Assembly: GCF_000516985.1 (NCBI RefSeq)
Contig: NW_006917105.1
Coordinates: forward strand, 62,001 to 126,000
Length of the DNA stretch: 64,000 bases
Reading direction: 5' to 3'
Source: Pestalotiopsis fici W106-1
Lineage: Eukaryota; Ascomycota; Sordariomycetes; Amphisphaeriales; Sporocadaceae
Part shown: positions 44,768 through 56,592 of the stretch, piece after piece
How the letters are laid out: every line of letters starts with the position of its first letter
How positions within the stretch are numbered: position 1 is the first letter of the stretch
Translations under genes and position numbers: made by a program
Notes under the pieces: model-generated
What the model saw: only the letters and a program-made list of their open reading frames with translations
The model's database searches: none
Told to the model about the DNA's origin: nothing

Positions 44768-46193
44768 ATGGCGGAGTTTATCATTTGTAATATGGGGTAT
44801 GTGAGACATGGATACAAGTCTCCGTATACAGAGATGCCATACTGATTGTCTCTAGTTGTTCTTCTGCTTTATATTTCTTCACTCACTTTCGTCTTTGCCT
44901 CTCTCATTTTCCAATACGGCTTTGGTCCCATTGAGAACATTTCGTTATGCAGCTCATCGAGCATAATTTGCTTATCGGGATACTTGGCTACCAAGGTACG
45001 TCAAAAGAAAAAGAAAACTACAGTTCGATCGTGACTCGATTGCTAATTCATGAACAGGCGGTATGGCAACCATGTTAACATTTCTTTTGTTTTTCAAAAA
45101 GCTGACTGAGGACCATCAATAGCTGACGTATCTCTTCCTCGTTGATCGAGCGGTATGTGAACATGTGTTTCTTCTCAACAGATGAGTCACTAACACCAAG
45201 ACAGCACATATGTCGTGGAACAAACAAGAGCCGTCTCAAGTCCAAGCTATATTTGTGGAACTCGTGCGGCATGCTATGTACGTCTGGTGCCAGGTTAGGA
45301 TGATTGCCCCCAATGCTAATATAAAATTCAGCAATCTTTGGCGTTATAGGAATCTTAGGTTTCGTGTAGTAAGTTCTTCATGGGTGGATCAAGTACACGT
45401 GCTGACATTTTATTGTAGTCGAACATATGGAATTGATGAGCACGGCAGGTGTTTGATTGGTGTTGAAGCACGGATACTGATTCCACTGCTCACGTATGAT
45501 GCAATCGCCAATGTAAGTTTTCCCATCCATTGGCGGCCGGGATTCAACCCTTTTTCTAACAGTGACTGGTCAGATCTACTTGACATTACTTTTCCTGAGG
45601 CCTATAATGAGTAAGACTACCATGCTCACTACAAGTGCCCAACACTACTAATATAACATACTAGGCACCTACTCTGTTCAATGGAAATTTTGGAAGTCGG
45701 GATCCAAGCTGTGGAATATGGATTCACAATCACCCAACCCGCAACTGCGAAAGCTTGCGCAACGAACACTTGTGGGAGGTGTTGGCACCACTATCATCAC
45801 TCTAGTGCAAGTGTCCCTCTTTTTTTTCTTTTTTTTTTCTCGTTCCTGGTGTACGAGATAAAGCGCCGCCAGCTAACTTACAACAGTAATCTTTTAGTGT
45901 TATTGATACTCAAGGGTGAGGTCGCCTGGCTATGCTTGCTATGCTGTATCTGCGACAGTATGTTACCAACTGGACCCTGAAGTTACACCCACGTGTGCTA
46001 AAGCTTTCTAGTATTTTTTTCAGTGCTGCTCATTCACTGGGTCACGTTACCAGATCACTCTTCACAAAGCACCAGGCCGTCGGTGGACTCATCCAGCAGT
46101 ACTATCGCCCCTGATAAGCCGACAGGCTGGCCGTTGACGCCCTCTCTGTCAAAGAACTACAAAGTCGACGAATTGGACTGTCCCTGCAGATGA
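44768..46193 (+). CDS. Polytopic membrane protein, ten exons (fungal, family unnamed)
   Basis: Resembles fungus-specific multi-helix membrane proteins of unknown function. I reconstruct exons 44768..44786, 44856..44995, 45123..45152, 45205..45277, 45332..45368, 45419..45512, 45574..45610, 45665..45806, 45887..45957 and 46024..46193, which join in frame to 270 residues. At least six helices appear, including SSLTFVFASLIFQYGF, KLTYLFLVDRAHICRG (across a junction), SIFGVIGILGFVY, IPLLTYDAIANIYLTLLFL and VNLLVLLILKGEVAWLCLLCCICD. A hydrophilic tail ends in DELDCPCR. The intron after exon 8 uses a GC donor (GT/GCAAGT). The first exon is the weakest part (GTAATA donor); a seventh helix may lie further upstream at 44555-44761. 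The uniform frame logic argues for a functional gene. Confidence 0.65.
45817..45842 (+). repeat. T-rich tract inside an intron
   Basis: About 26 bp of nearly pure T within the GC-AG intron of the membrane protein gene, directly after the donor; it does not coincide with the 3' polypyrimidine position. Confidence 0.8.
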
Positions 46194-46788
46194 TTCACCC
46201 CAACTCAGCGTCACTCTAAATGATGCATTTCATGATGCTTTATTGCTCGAAACGAACGAAAACTCGATATCCTGTTTAACAGATGTACGATTTATATACA
46301 CGAATGTTCCACCATTGCAACAAAGGTCGCATTATTATCTACGAATGTCAGCTACATAGATCCGCCGCTCAATCATAGCAAATCGAACGAGGATTTCAGC
46401 AGTGAATAATACGAGCTTTTTACTGCGTTATCGCCACGACGTAACCACTATAAGATGAATACATTGGGGGTCCACGAGGCATTGATTAAAGCTATGCAAA
46501 GGGAGGTTGCTTCACAATCGCCCTGATTTTGACCAGCAGTTCAAACTTCCTGGCCAGTAGAAGAGCCAAGATCTATCAGGACAACATACAGACGGCACCA
46601 GTACTGTCGTTGCAACCGTAACAGATGGACAGGACAGGTACACATAAGGATGAATACATGATGAGAAACAGCACAAATTGTAGAAACGTAGGAACATGAG
46701 TATTACTACGTCAGAAGGATAGAAAACATGCCATGCTTCGCTTATTTGGCTGCAGATATCTACCCAATTGCGCATGATAAGTGACTCC
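46194..46788. other. Convergent intergenic region
   Basis: This 595-bp AT-rich stretch lies between the ends of the membrane-protein and F-box genes. No gene is seen. Confidence 0.5.
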
Positions 46789-48611
46789 TTAATCATCAGG
46801 ATATTCGTCGAGCATGTTGCTGTCGAATTTCATCTCGCCACTGTCCCATCGCTTGAAATACCGGCCGGCCATATCCATCAACGTGGCCGGTGGCTCCTCG
46901 AGGAGAATCTGAATATTCTCCTCGGCGACATAGCGAGTGCTTTTGTCATCGGCTCTGAAGACTGGTCAGTAGTCATGTCGGTCTGAGGCAAATCTAGCAT
47001 GACGTACACAATGTTGTAGAATGGCTGCTTACGACCTCTTGGAAGGTCATCCACACGCATCTCGGCTATCCATCCGTCAGTAGCTGCGCATTGCGCATCC
47101 CATCCAATAACGAAACCATCGTATCCGTATCGTTTGTGTTTGAAGTATTGACCAATCTTATATTGCAATCCCGCATTTGGGGCGTGTCGCTTCTTTGGGG
47201 CTATTTCGTCGGCGTCTGCTTCTCGAGAAACACGCACCATCTGCTCTAATACCAGTTTCTCTCGTTGAACCTCGAAAAGGGATGGTACACGTTCCATCAA
47301 ATGGATATCCTCAGGCGAGTGGGCTTGGAAGTGTTGGACAAGATATGGGATAAACTGGCGCCGCCGAATAAGTGCCGTCCGATCATCCTTATCGCCAACG
47401 AGCACCATGGCCCATAACATACTATACCAAGCCGCTTCGAGATCAACTGATAATGTGTCACTTGAAGCACGGTGGCGAGCTTCTTCGACCGAGACCATAA
47501 TATTTCGAGCAGTGCGCAGCGTCATGTCCAACACGGACGCAGGCCCTAGATAACGTTCATGTTCTTGGCGAGGGATGCTCATCTGAGCAAGACGAAGATG
47601 TAGTTGGTCCACCTCAACCTCTTCACTAGAGCGCCATGGATCTAGGTAGATATAGTCGTTGTCTTCAGGTAGTCCTGGGCTTGATTCGCTGGAACTGTGG
47701 TCTCGAGGACCCTTGATGACAACGTAGACGTGTTGGGGGTAGTTGGAAGGCTCCGCGTCTATACCGAGTCTCCGCGCAATGGCGCAGTAGATCGCAGCTG
47801 ATTGGAGTGGGAGCGACGAGTGCTCGGTGAATGCGGTATGCAGGAAGTTGTTTTGAAGAGCGTGATACTGGGTCTCGTCGGAAATGCCTACCAGACCTAA
47901 TGCTCTCAGAACCTCGGCCACACGTACAGCTTTCTGTCGCAGCGGCAACTGATCAAACCCATCAGCAGCATGGAGTGACCTAATTCTGTCGGCAACGTTC
48001 TGAAATTGCTTGAAGAGACCACCAGCACCTAGTCTATCTTCTGGGAAAACAAACAGATCGTAGGCGCTCAAGGATTCCTCTAAGCTGACCTGCTCCCCTC
48101 GTCCTGTGCGCATCCAGATGTCCAAGGCCCGGGCACGGCGGATCTGTGAGAGGAGTGCTCGGGCATGAAACCTCCGGGCCAGCACATCAACGGCAGACTC
48201 TGGCGTGTTACATTCGAGTCTGCTGAGGAGGTCTATGGCATCGAGCCCGCGAGTCGTAATCTGTTCCATGCGCTGATGCCTGTGGCGTCGCGTTGATAAC
48301 AGTTCGTCAAATATGGTGAGCATTTCGCAGTCGCCTCGGCTGCGCACTCTGAACAATTGTGACCAATCTGTGTCTGGAGGTGGCTCTGACAGCTTTTGTT
48401 GGAATTCATGTCTGCTGTCCCATCTCTTCCACGATTCCATGCAGTACCTCCTCCATATCAACGCCGAATTCGTAACTTTGTATCCATGCTTGCAAGTTCG
48501 GCCAAAGGCAACAGTATCGGCGGGGCCTAGGAACTGGATGATGGCTTCGAGGAGCTCGTCAGGAAGTCGTAGCAGCCCGGTTGATTGGTTGTTGGAGTTG
48601 GGTGATTCCAT
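46789..48611 (-). CDS. F-box protein with transglutaminase-like and HspQ/YccV-like domains (FBXO21 architecture)
   Basis: Probable substrate receptor of an SCF ubiquitin ligase. Exons complement(47008..48611) and (46789..46954) give 589 residues. The F-box is at about residues 13-58 (LPDELLEAIIQFLGPADTV). A SirB1-like transglutaminase-core region follows (about 200-330), with LPLQSAAIYCAIARRLGIDAEP. The C-terminal HspQ/YccV-like hemimethylated-DNA-binding-type domain (about 475-555) has KIGQYFKHKRYGYDGFVIGWD and continues across the exon junction as PFYNIVADDKSTRYVAEENI. Without splicing the frame would break at this conserved point, which confirms the intron. The domain order equals that of animal FBXO21. 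The last 30 residues are acidic. The substrate is unknown, and nothing nearby suggests one. Confidence 0.9.
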
Positions 48612-50174
48612 TGCAGGCGTGGCAATTAGGTACCTATGTATAAATACCTAATACATTAGATTCGACGTCGGCTTTGTTCGTTTCGGTGAGCTGGAGGACA
48701 CCGAGCGTCAGGTTCAATCTTTGCGACAGTGAGGTCTGGCCAGACGGACCTCGCGGAGTCTTGGACGGAGTGAGTGCAATGATGTTCTGTAATTGCACGT
48801 CATCAGTGCTCATCACTACTAGGTACTGCTTGTGTGGGGCGCTTGGAGCTCTTTCTTTCAATGTTAGCGGCCATTATCACCCAGAGAATGAACTACCCCA
48901 CTCGAACCTGACGCTCTCTACATCCTGGCTGTATCTTACTATTACTTACGAACATCGATGATACTTTACCTACCTTAGGTACCTAGGTACCTACCTACTT
49001 ACAGTAGGTCCAAGGTGCCCATCATACATAAATACAAATATATCTTACATTAATTCTACATATGTAGGTTGGGTTTATGCATACATTCTCACCTACGGAT
49101 GACACTTAGACAGCAGGTGGGCAATTTTCTTCCCAGTAAAAGAGTCAAAGAACAGTTCACTGGGAAAAGGGATAGATGCGTTTCAAATTCAATCAAGCAT
49201 GACTACTGCTACTTGGCGTTAGCTTTTTCTGTGTTCCCATCTACGCATTTCCCGCATCACGGTTAACCTTCAGTGAAGATAAACACCTAACAAGGTAAGC
49301 TTGCATCTATTCATATCCTTACCTGATGGTGCGGCATCTGTCTGCTCTTTGCGCTTGGTCAAGTATCACTCAGATTTCAAAAACGACTAGCCAATCCAAC
49401 TACACATGGAACACGATGGAAATGAACAACTCATCCGTGGCCCCTTGTTAGTGCAAGTCCAAATCAATAGAGACTTGTATCATCAGAAAACGGAAGAAGC
49501 AAGCAACGTATATGGTATACTGCACATCCACCTAGATTAACGCTACAAGTAGCACCATGTATAGATAGAGTGGATAAGCCAAGACATAGAATTGATCAAA
49601 TGATTACTCACGAATTTTGAGTACTGGAAAGCGTAAGGAAATTTGCATCTTTGTGGTTGTCCTTCCCTTTGAGTCGCCATTAGGTTCCGAGGTTTCAAGA
49701 ACCAGATTCGGTATCATGCTCGTAGCCGACGGGTTAATAACGCACGTATATTGACCGGCAGCACTGCTCGGCAAACGAAGGCCACGAGGAGGATATCAAA
49801 TTGCAAGAAGAATCTGAATTTGATAGCCCGAAGAGTGGGCTGCTCCCGTAGCGGTTGTGAAGGTCCTCCGCGTACCACGGTCCCGGCTCATTAAACTTAT
49901 CCGTCCTATAATCAACACCACCACAGTAGACCAATCAAATATTCGCGAATAGCCAGGGAAGCCGCCTCTTTAATTTATGTTTGCCGACTTTGACTGCCGT
50001 CTGGCTGCACAGTAGAGAAGGGGACGACGATCGAATGACTACCTGTAACTACATGCGACCGGGTTCTCTAGTAATGAATGTTATTTATATCAATAACAAC
50101 TCTCTCAAAAGCTCCTTTCTAGAAAGAATCAAAAATTATTCTTCACGCCAGATTTGACTACGCATAACTTCAAA
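48612..50174. other. Intergenic region with AGGTACCT-type words
   Basis: This 1.56-kb stretch lies between divergent genes. It holds dense TAGGTACCTA words at 48626-48660 and 48969-49008. No gene is recognised. Confidence 0.5.
48969..49008. repeat. Short repeat block of overlapping AGGTACCTA words
   Basis: Within 40 bp, TTAGGTACCTAGGTACCTAC runs into CTACTTACAGTAGG, giving nested self-complementary AGGTACCT units. Similar words recur in other intergenic regions of the window. Confidence 0.7.
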
Positions 50175-51494
50175 ATGAATCGAGTCTTTCTTGTAGCGGT
50201 GCTCGCCATGCAGGGAACTCGTGTGCTGGCTGGTCCCGTCGAGATGAATACCCTAATCTCTAGACAGACGGGAGCTTTTGTGCCAAAACCAGGAAACTTC
50301 CCCGAGAAAGGTGACGATACTATTGCAGGCGGTATCTTCTGTATTTCACTGTCCGACTTGGCAACGTATCTTCAACAGACGGGCAACAATCCTGGGGCAA
50401 CAGGTGCAGAGTCACCAACCTCGAATGGTGCAATCACTACAGGTCAGTCTTGAATGGACTTTACATTTTCTGTCGAAGCATGTATAATCGTGGGGATGCC
50501 TCTCCGTACTGAATGGGTCTTATTCTGTACCTCGGGACCTCGGTTGTCTTTGAGATGGCAACTCTCAGATAATTACTAACATCTGGAGCCAGGTTCTGGA
50601 CCTTATCCGGCAGCGATGGTGAGCGATTCAAGCCTTCCAAATCATACAATCTACGCACCCAAGACTCCTCCAGTTAACGTCAGCCTGCCCTTCATCTCAT
50701 GGGGCAATGGTGGCTGTGCGTCAAGCAGTTCCACCTACCGTAACTTTCTCACCGAGATCGCTTCGCACGGTTATGTAATCGTCGCAGATGGCCCGGCGAC
50801 TGGCGCGGGATCCAGCCAGACCAGGGTACAAGATCAACGCGATAGTCTTGACTGGGCTTTCAAAGGTGGCGCGAGCAAGTACGGAGCTATTAATCTTGAC
50901 AATATCACCACAGCGGGACACAGCTGCGGTGGACTAGAGGCTATGAGCACTGCATATCATGACGAGCGCGTCAAGAGGATCATGATGTTCGACATTGCCA
51001 TCTTCCAAGATGACAGAAGATACCTGCTGCAAGAGATCAAAGTCCCTGTAGCTTGGTTCGTCGGAGGGCCCAAGGACATGGGCTACCCAAACGTTGGTGA
51101 AATCTTGATAGGACGGCGAAAACGTTAGTGGCTGACATACATTTCAGGCAGATAAGGACTACAACCTGTTGAATCCAGGACTTCCAGCATTCAAAGCATC
51201 TTTAGACACTGGTACGCAAGTAATCACAAATCATTATAGATAGTAGACTAATCATTCAACAAGGTCATGGCGGCACCTATAGCGCAACCAATGGTGGAAA
51301 ATTTGGCAAGGCTGCCGTCGCATATCTTGAGTGGCAGTATCGAGGCAATTCGACATCGAAAGCTATGCTTCTGGATCCAACATTGCAAGGCAGCTTGGTA
51401 TTAGACCACTGGAATGTGAGTTTTCCCTTTTCATTGTCTTTCGGCCCCTACTCGGCTAAAATTATTCCAGGTCACCTATAAAAATTGGGCTTGA
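50175..51494 (+). CDS. Secreted alpha/beta hydrolase
   Basis: Probable extracellular serine hydrolase of the chlorophyllase/dienelactone-hydrolase-like group; substrate unknown. Five exons, 50175..50442, 50593..51092, 51148..51211, 51264..51415 and 51471..51494, give 335 residues. A signal peptide (MNRVFLVAVLAMQGTRVLAG) opens the protein. The oxyanion region FISWGNGGCA, the helix/strand segment ASHGYVIVADGPATGAGS and the nucleophile elbow AGHSCGGLEA (Ser in GHSCG) are clear. The catalytic His is probably in DTGHGGTYS, reconstructed across the exon 3/4 junction. The donor of the second intron is weak (GTTGGT); if retained, the protein stops shortly after the junction, losing the His. The last exon has only eight codons (VTYKNWA), typical of the family's tail. 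Confidence 0.82.
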
Positions 51495-52120
51495 TCAAGG
51501 GACGCAATGACAATAAGATGGCCACTGTCGTAAAATTACACACAATGTGTGTCGGTTTATCAAGTTATCAGTTAGCCAGCTATTAAGCCTGTACTCGGGA
51601 ATGTAAGTAGCACGGTTTTCGTGAGAACTTATTGACATTGTTCCGGTGGTCTGTCTATTTGATGGCTTATATCCATGTTCACTTGCATATGTAGGGCATG
51701 CTTTTGAAAGAACTCAAAGATTGCATGTACACGAATTAAAAGTAGCCTTGTGCTATTTCACACAAGGGGACGTTATTGGCCCCGGTGCCACGTGCTTGAT
51801 CTTGAACTGATTTTACTGACATAGCTAACATGATTCCTTCCAAGTTTTCTGAATATAGACGACTCAAACGATCCCTTTCGTGATGAATAAGCTCATAGCA
51901 ATATCGGACATCTCATACCTATTAGCGCCACCAGCACATCTACATCTTTTACAACAGGAACAAACTTTGTCAATTCAGCGCTAAACAATTTACATAGACT
52001 ACTCAAACGACAAACGAAAAGCGAGGCCAACCCGAGGCTGTAGCGATCTCGCTGGGTATCTTGGACAAGGAGGGAAAGCGAAGGAGAAATGCCAAACATC
52101 AAGATCAACGTGACGTGAAT
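51495..52120. other. Convergent intergenic region
   Basis: This 626-bp stretch lies between convergent genes and holds nothing recognisable. Confidence 0.5.
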
Positions 52121-54326
52121 CTAGTTCTCCACGCCATCCCACTTTATAGGGTGATGTAATGACCCTCTCAGGCACATGCGACCAGAATTGCGCTCTTCGT
52201 ATTCACGGCCGCCTTCTCCGTTCTCAGGTAGGCCGAGCCAGCGTCTCCAGAGCGCCCCGCTAAAGCCAGCATCGTAATAGAAGCTGGCTCCCTTCATGTT
52301 ATGCTCACCACCTCCAAAAGGGCTTTCTTGTGGTTTCTGTGGACGGTTGAATGTGCGATCCAGAACATCCAGAGGCCATTTGCGGTCAAAATAAACAGGA
52401 TGGGGGGCATAAACCGCTTTGAGTCCATGGTGAAGAGCCATCGATGGCGGGAACATCTCGGGAAACATTGAGTGTCGAGTACGATAAGTCTCTTCGTGCA
52501 TGACGTTAAGAAGCCGCTTTGAAAGTCTGGCAATCGTGACAATAGACGTGCGACGTGGCGGCGGTTTCAGTGTCTTATCATATCCCGTCACGTCAAGTCG
52601 AAATACCCATGTTGACTTGGACGGATCAAAGAACGGATCGAAGACGATGAGATCGGCGGGCTCCCCAACACCCCATTCATAGTTGTCTTTGTCGAATGAT
52701 GTTGGCGGCTTAGTACCGTCCGGGTGGGCAATCATACCTCGGTCGCCTGTCTCGAACTCGACGGGCCCCCAGACTGGAGCATCACTGCCGGCCTTGGTTT
52801 CTTCCTCCACCATTCTCGTAAAGTTCTCCCAGGAGCCGTGCAATGCTGGTATCCAGAACCGCTGGCTTCGCTCCCAGAGTAGCTTCCGCGGTTGCTTGTC
52901 GGCCCACTTGCTGACGCCATTGTGGAATTCATAATGGTGGCCCGAATATCTTACATCCATCTCCCAGTTCCAGAAGAAATCGTACTCTTGATGTTGCTGC
53001 GAGAACCACTGCAGGGCAAAGTGAGCTGAGCGATAAACACCATAGATGTCGCCGCCTGACATGTTTTCGACTGTCTCGTCTAAGGAAACCATATTGGGAT
53101 AATACAGCCTCATTTGCGGCTCTGACCACAGAGTTGTAATGTCCCAAAATTCCTCTGGAACGTTCTGCCGCACTTGCTCTTGGTATATCTCGTCTGAAGC
53201 CCAGATTGGGATCGTCTCGTCCTTGATATGCACCAGTAGGTGGACATCGTACTCGCCACCCGACTTCAAAGAAAGCTCGTTGATCATGGCCCGCATCGAT
53301 AGCAGCTGGGCCTCGCCATATTGATAGCCTGAAAAAGTTCTCAATACAAAGGCCGAGCGAGATATTTGCTTCTTCTCTGGTTGGTCGGCAGGTTTGTGCG
53401 CTGGATCGAAGCGGTGCTTATTTATCTCGAAGCACTGTTTCTGTGCCTTGCCCCATTTTACATTGCGATAATCGATCTTGTCAAAGAGGTTGGTAATCTT
53501 GTCTGCCCCAAAGCGCTCCGAGTTTCTTGATAATCCCAGCCCTCCATCTGATTGCTGATAACTGTAGCCATAGGGCCCGAGCCGACCAAAGCGTTCCCAG
53601 CATATATCTGGCGTAAGACCTAGGTTCTCGTAAGTCCCCCATTCTGGTGCTGGCGTGTAGGCAGGAATGCCTGGCAATGCAAAGACATCTGGGGCCGGAA
53701 CCGTCTCATCTTCATCCAGGTAGCAGGTGTTTACGGAGTAGTGCTCCTGCAGGTACTTTGCCGAGCTGAAGTGATAAGGGTCAACAATGACGGGATTCAC
53801 GGCCATTTCGTTGTGAATAGTGAAGTTAGTCTGAGAGAGGTCATGCTGCTGTGGTACCCATTGCGGCAATCGGACAAGCGAGCGCACCCCATTGTAGAAG
53901 CCATGAAGTCTAGCGATCCGGGTCAGCGAGGGGCTGCGCAAGTAAAGACGCATGTAAAGATGGAACCGCGCACCTGCCATTGCGTCTGCTTGGCTAGGCA
54001 CGTATATTGACTCACCCTGGATATTGTTCCCAGTGAAACTGTGGCCCAACTGCCCCCCCTTTTTCTATCATGTGAAGCTGCCATCTCGTGAAACCGCCAA
54101 AACCGAGTACGATGATTAAGAAAAGGGCAGCTCCAGTGGTGATTATGCGTTTGAATGATGGTGGGCGCCGTATGTGCCATCGTAGTTTCGAGCCGCGCCA
54201 TGAATTGTAGTGCAGCAAATGCGAGTCCATTGGCGACGAGCAGCTGTCGGGGTCATGGTTCGGCACGCCCTCGTAGAGGCCGTTTGTCCTCAGAGGCAGG
54301 ATGCTGGTCAATCTGCTCTTCTTCAT
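52121..54326 (-). CDS. DUF3405-type protein, type II membrane anchor
   Basis: Large fungal protein family of unknown activity, thought to be Golgi/secretory and glycosyltransferase-like. Exons complement(54016..54326) and (52121..53909) give 699 residues. A cytosolic Ser/Arg-rich N terminus is followed by one membrane helix at about residues 65-82 (IITTGAALFLIIVLGFGGF) and then a large lumenal domain, a type II topology. Conserved-looking segments include RSAFVLRTFSGYQY, EYDVHLLVHIKDE, the acidic YDFFWNWEMDVRY (a DxD-like stretch typical of this family's core), LIVFDPFFDP and CLRGSLHHPIKWD at the end. The exon join rebuilds the segment after the helix (LHGFYNGVRSLVRLPQWVP). The start at 54326 (MKKSRLTS) was chosen because the upstream in-frame sequence lacks coding character. 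Confidence 0.82.
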
Positions 54327-56592
54327 CGTAGCGTCTGTTTGCACTGCATTATACGATGCGGGGGAAAAAGAAGAAGAAAATTCCAAAACCGGACAAGCAG
54401 TGTAGGTAGCCAGAGGTGTCGTCGCAAACCGACTGGCAAGAAGAGCTCGCGATTGCGAGAACGTTGTATGGTCACTCGGGCTTTTGTCCAATGAAGAAAA
54501 CTTTCCAGTGGAGATGACGACTATAAGGTGTGTCAAAACAGAGAAACGTCTGCAGAAGCCAAATAATATGTGCCCGTGTTCTCAACTTCGTCCTTGTTCC
54601 TGTGTCACTGCCCAATAAGAAAGTGGGAAAAGAGAAGGAAAAAGGAAGCGCCTTGAACCACCAAGGCAAGTATGTCGGAAGTTAGGAAAGAGGTCAAGAG
54701 CATTAGGATTCAAAAAATGTGGAAAGGGGATTCAACCAAGACGGTGAAAGATGCAAATGTGTAATAGTGACCGATGGGACGAGTAGTGTAGCACGCAGCG
54801 TGGTACAACACGACTAGAGACGCTGCAAGTCGCAGCAGCACCAACGGGGACAATCCAACTACATACTAGGTATGGTGAATGAACTAGCAGCTAGCTACCT
54901 CCATGTATTTATGGGCCAGGAAATGGGGAGATGATTCTCAGCCGGGCTTGCCAGACAAGACTTTGCGGACAATGGACTGCTCTCGACTTGTGGAGCGACA
55001 GCGAGAATGGCGGACGTCTGTAGTTGCGCGGGTTGTTTTGTGAACCGGGACCGGGTTGACAGACCAGTGGGCTCGGACAGACTTCTGGCCCAAGAAATCG
55101 CAGCATCTTGACAAAGTCAGGCAAGCTAGGCAAAGTACCAAATCCACAAAACACTGACTTGGACTTTCGTGCATGGCAAAATGAGGTCGCTTCAGTATCA
55201 GAATCTGTCAGTATAATAGTAGGTCCTAGTCCACGGTGAGTCTAGCTCAGTCGGCGGTTTATACTATTACTTTCTTAAAGTAGATATGCTGTCATCATGT
55301 TCCAGAACTTTGGCCAACCGCGAGGTATGGAAGCGCTCATGGACTGATACATTCCAATCTTCATTCATTGCTCACATTGAAGGCCTATTGTTGCCGACTG
55401 GCCGACGACTAATAATCTAGAACGAGGCATGATTCACAAAAGCAGTGCAGGTATCCAGTCGGATATCGTCATGCCATTTAAAGGCGCATTTGTGGGACGT
55501 CCTATTTGTCGAGACGGGACTTGAGCTGCTGCTACCACCTTGGTTTTAATGGATACCTCGCCTACTTATCCAGAGATGGACCTAGCATCTGTACTCGCAG
55601 ATCAGCGCCGATCGAAGTGGAAGTTAGTCAAGTCAGCCTCATCCCGAAACTCCTGAGGACCACTTCCATTTAGTGAATGCGGGTCTTTGCTTCGCCTAAC
55701 GTCTGACGTCTCGCAGCTATCGTAACTGAGGCTCGTGAGGTACTAAGCGTGGATTACCCATCGCTGGCTGACCAGCACTTGAGGCGTCATTTCCATTCCA
55801 TGAGGCGTCGCTGTGGCGAAGCCATCTATCATTAGCCAGCTGCACGATAGTACTTTTGAAAGTTGAATGTGATGTCCGTCAAGGAGCTGGAAGGACAGGT
55901 CACCTCGCCAGCCATGTAAAACATAAGGATGTGCAGATCGACACCAGCGTGCTCAGGAGCACTGCATTTTTAAGGAGGTAGCCAAGGTAGCAGGTTGGTA
56001 AGGAATACGATTTAGTATTCTCGTTCGACGAGCTTAATTGCCCAGCCTCCTTAGCAGGTACCTAGTAGTTAGGGAGGTAGGTCCTAGCCTCTAGGTCTGG
56101 TTGCTAGGTAATAGTACCTTAGTTGAGGTCTGAGTGCCCACTGGCTTGACGTCAGTTTTAGTGAGGGTGTGTCAGAACCCACTAACCTAGTGGGAGAACT
56201 TCAAAGAGAAGGGGAAAAGAGGCATGGGCTACATGTAGCATCAGACTACATTTAGTCATGGAAGTCGGATGCCAAAACATGTACGATCGAAATCTCCTTA
56301 CGCTCTGCTACTGTTGCACGAAATGTGATTTTTGCACATTCACGAAGAAGGGGGGAAGGTGGCTTGAGGGCAGACGACGCAAAGTCTATGGACTTGAAAC
56401 CACTTTTCACGCACAAGACTGCAGTTGGGCAGATGTGGCTGATCGCCAAATCCACATCCAGTGGAAGTGACAATGGCTAGCCCGCAGTGCGCATCTCGCG
56501 CACCTATTTACTAAAAGGTATAAATCAACACAGCTATCCTGGAACTAATACACACAAGTTGAAGGCCAGGAATTGCTTCGTAGGGGACATGT
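54327..56592. other. Gene-poor intergenic region
   Basis: This 2.3-kb stretch lies between two minus-strand genes. No frame above about 80 codons looks coding. AGGTACCTAG-type words cluster at 56048-56121. No RNA gene or transposon was recognised. Confidence 0.45.
56048..56121. repeat. Cluster of TAGGTA-type words
   Basis: Over 74 bp, CAGGTACCTAG, GAGGTAGGTCCTAG, CTAGGTCTGG and CTAGGTAATAGTACC follow one another; they are related to the block at 48969-49008. Confidence 0.55.

Noticed and set aside
45535..45560. B-box-like GGGATTCAACCC
   Set aside because: Lies in an intron of the membrane protein gene and has no cloverleaf around it.
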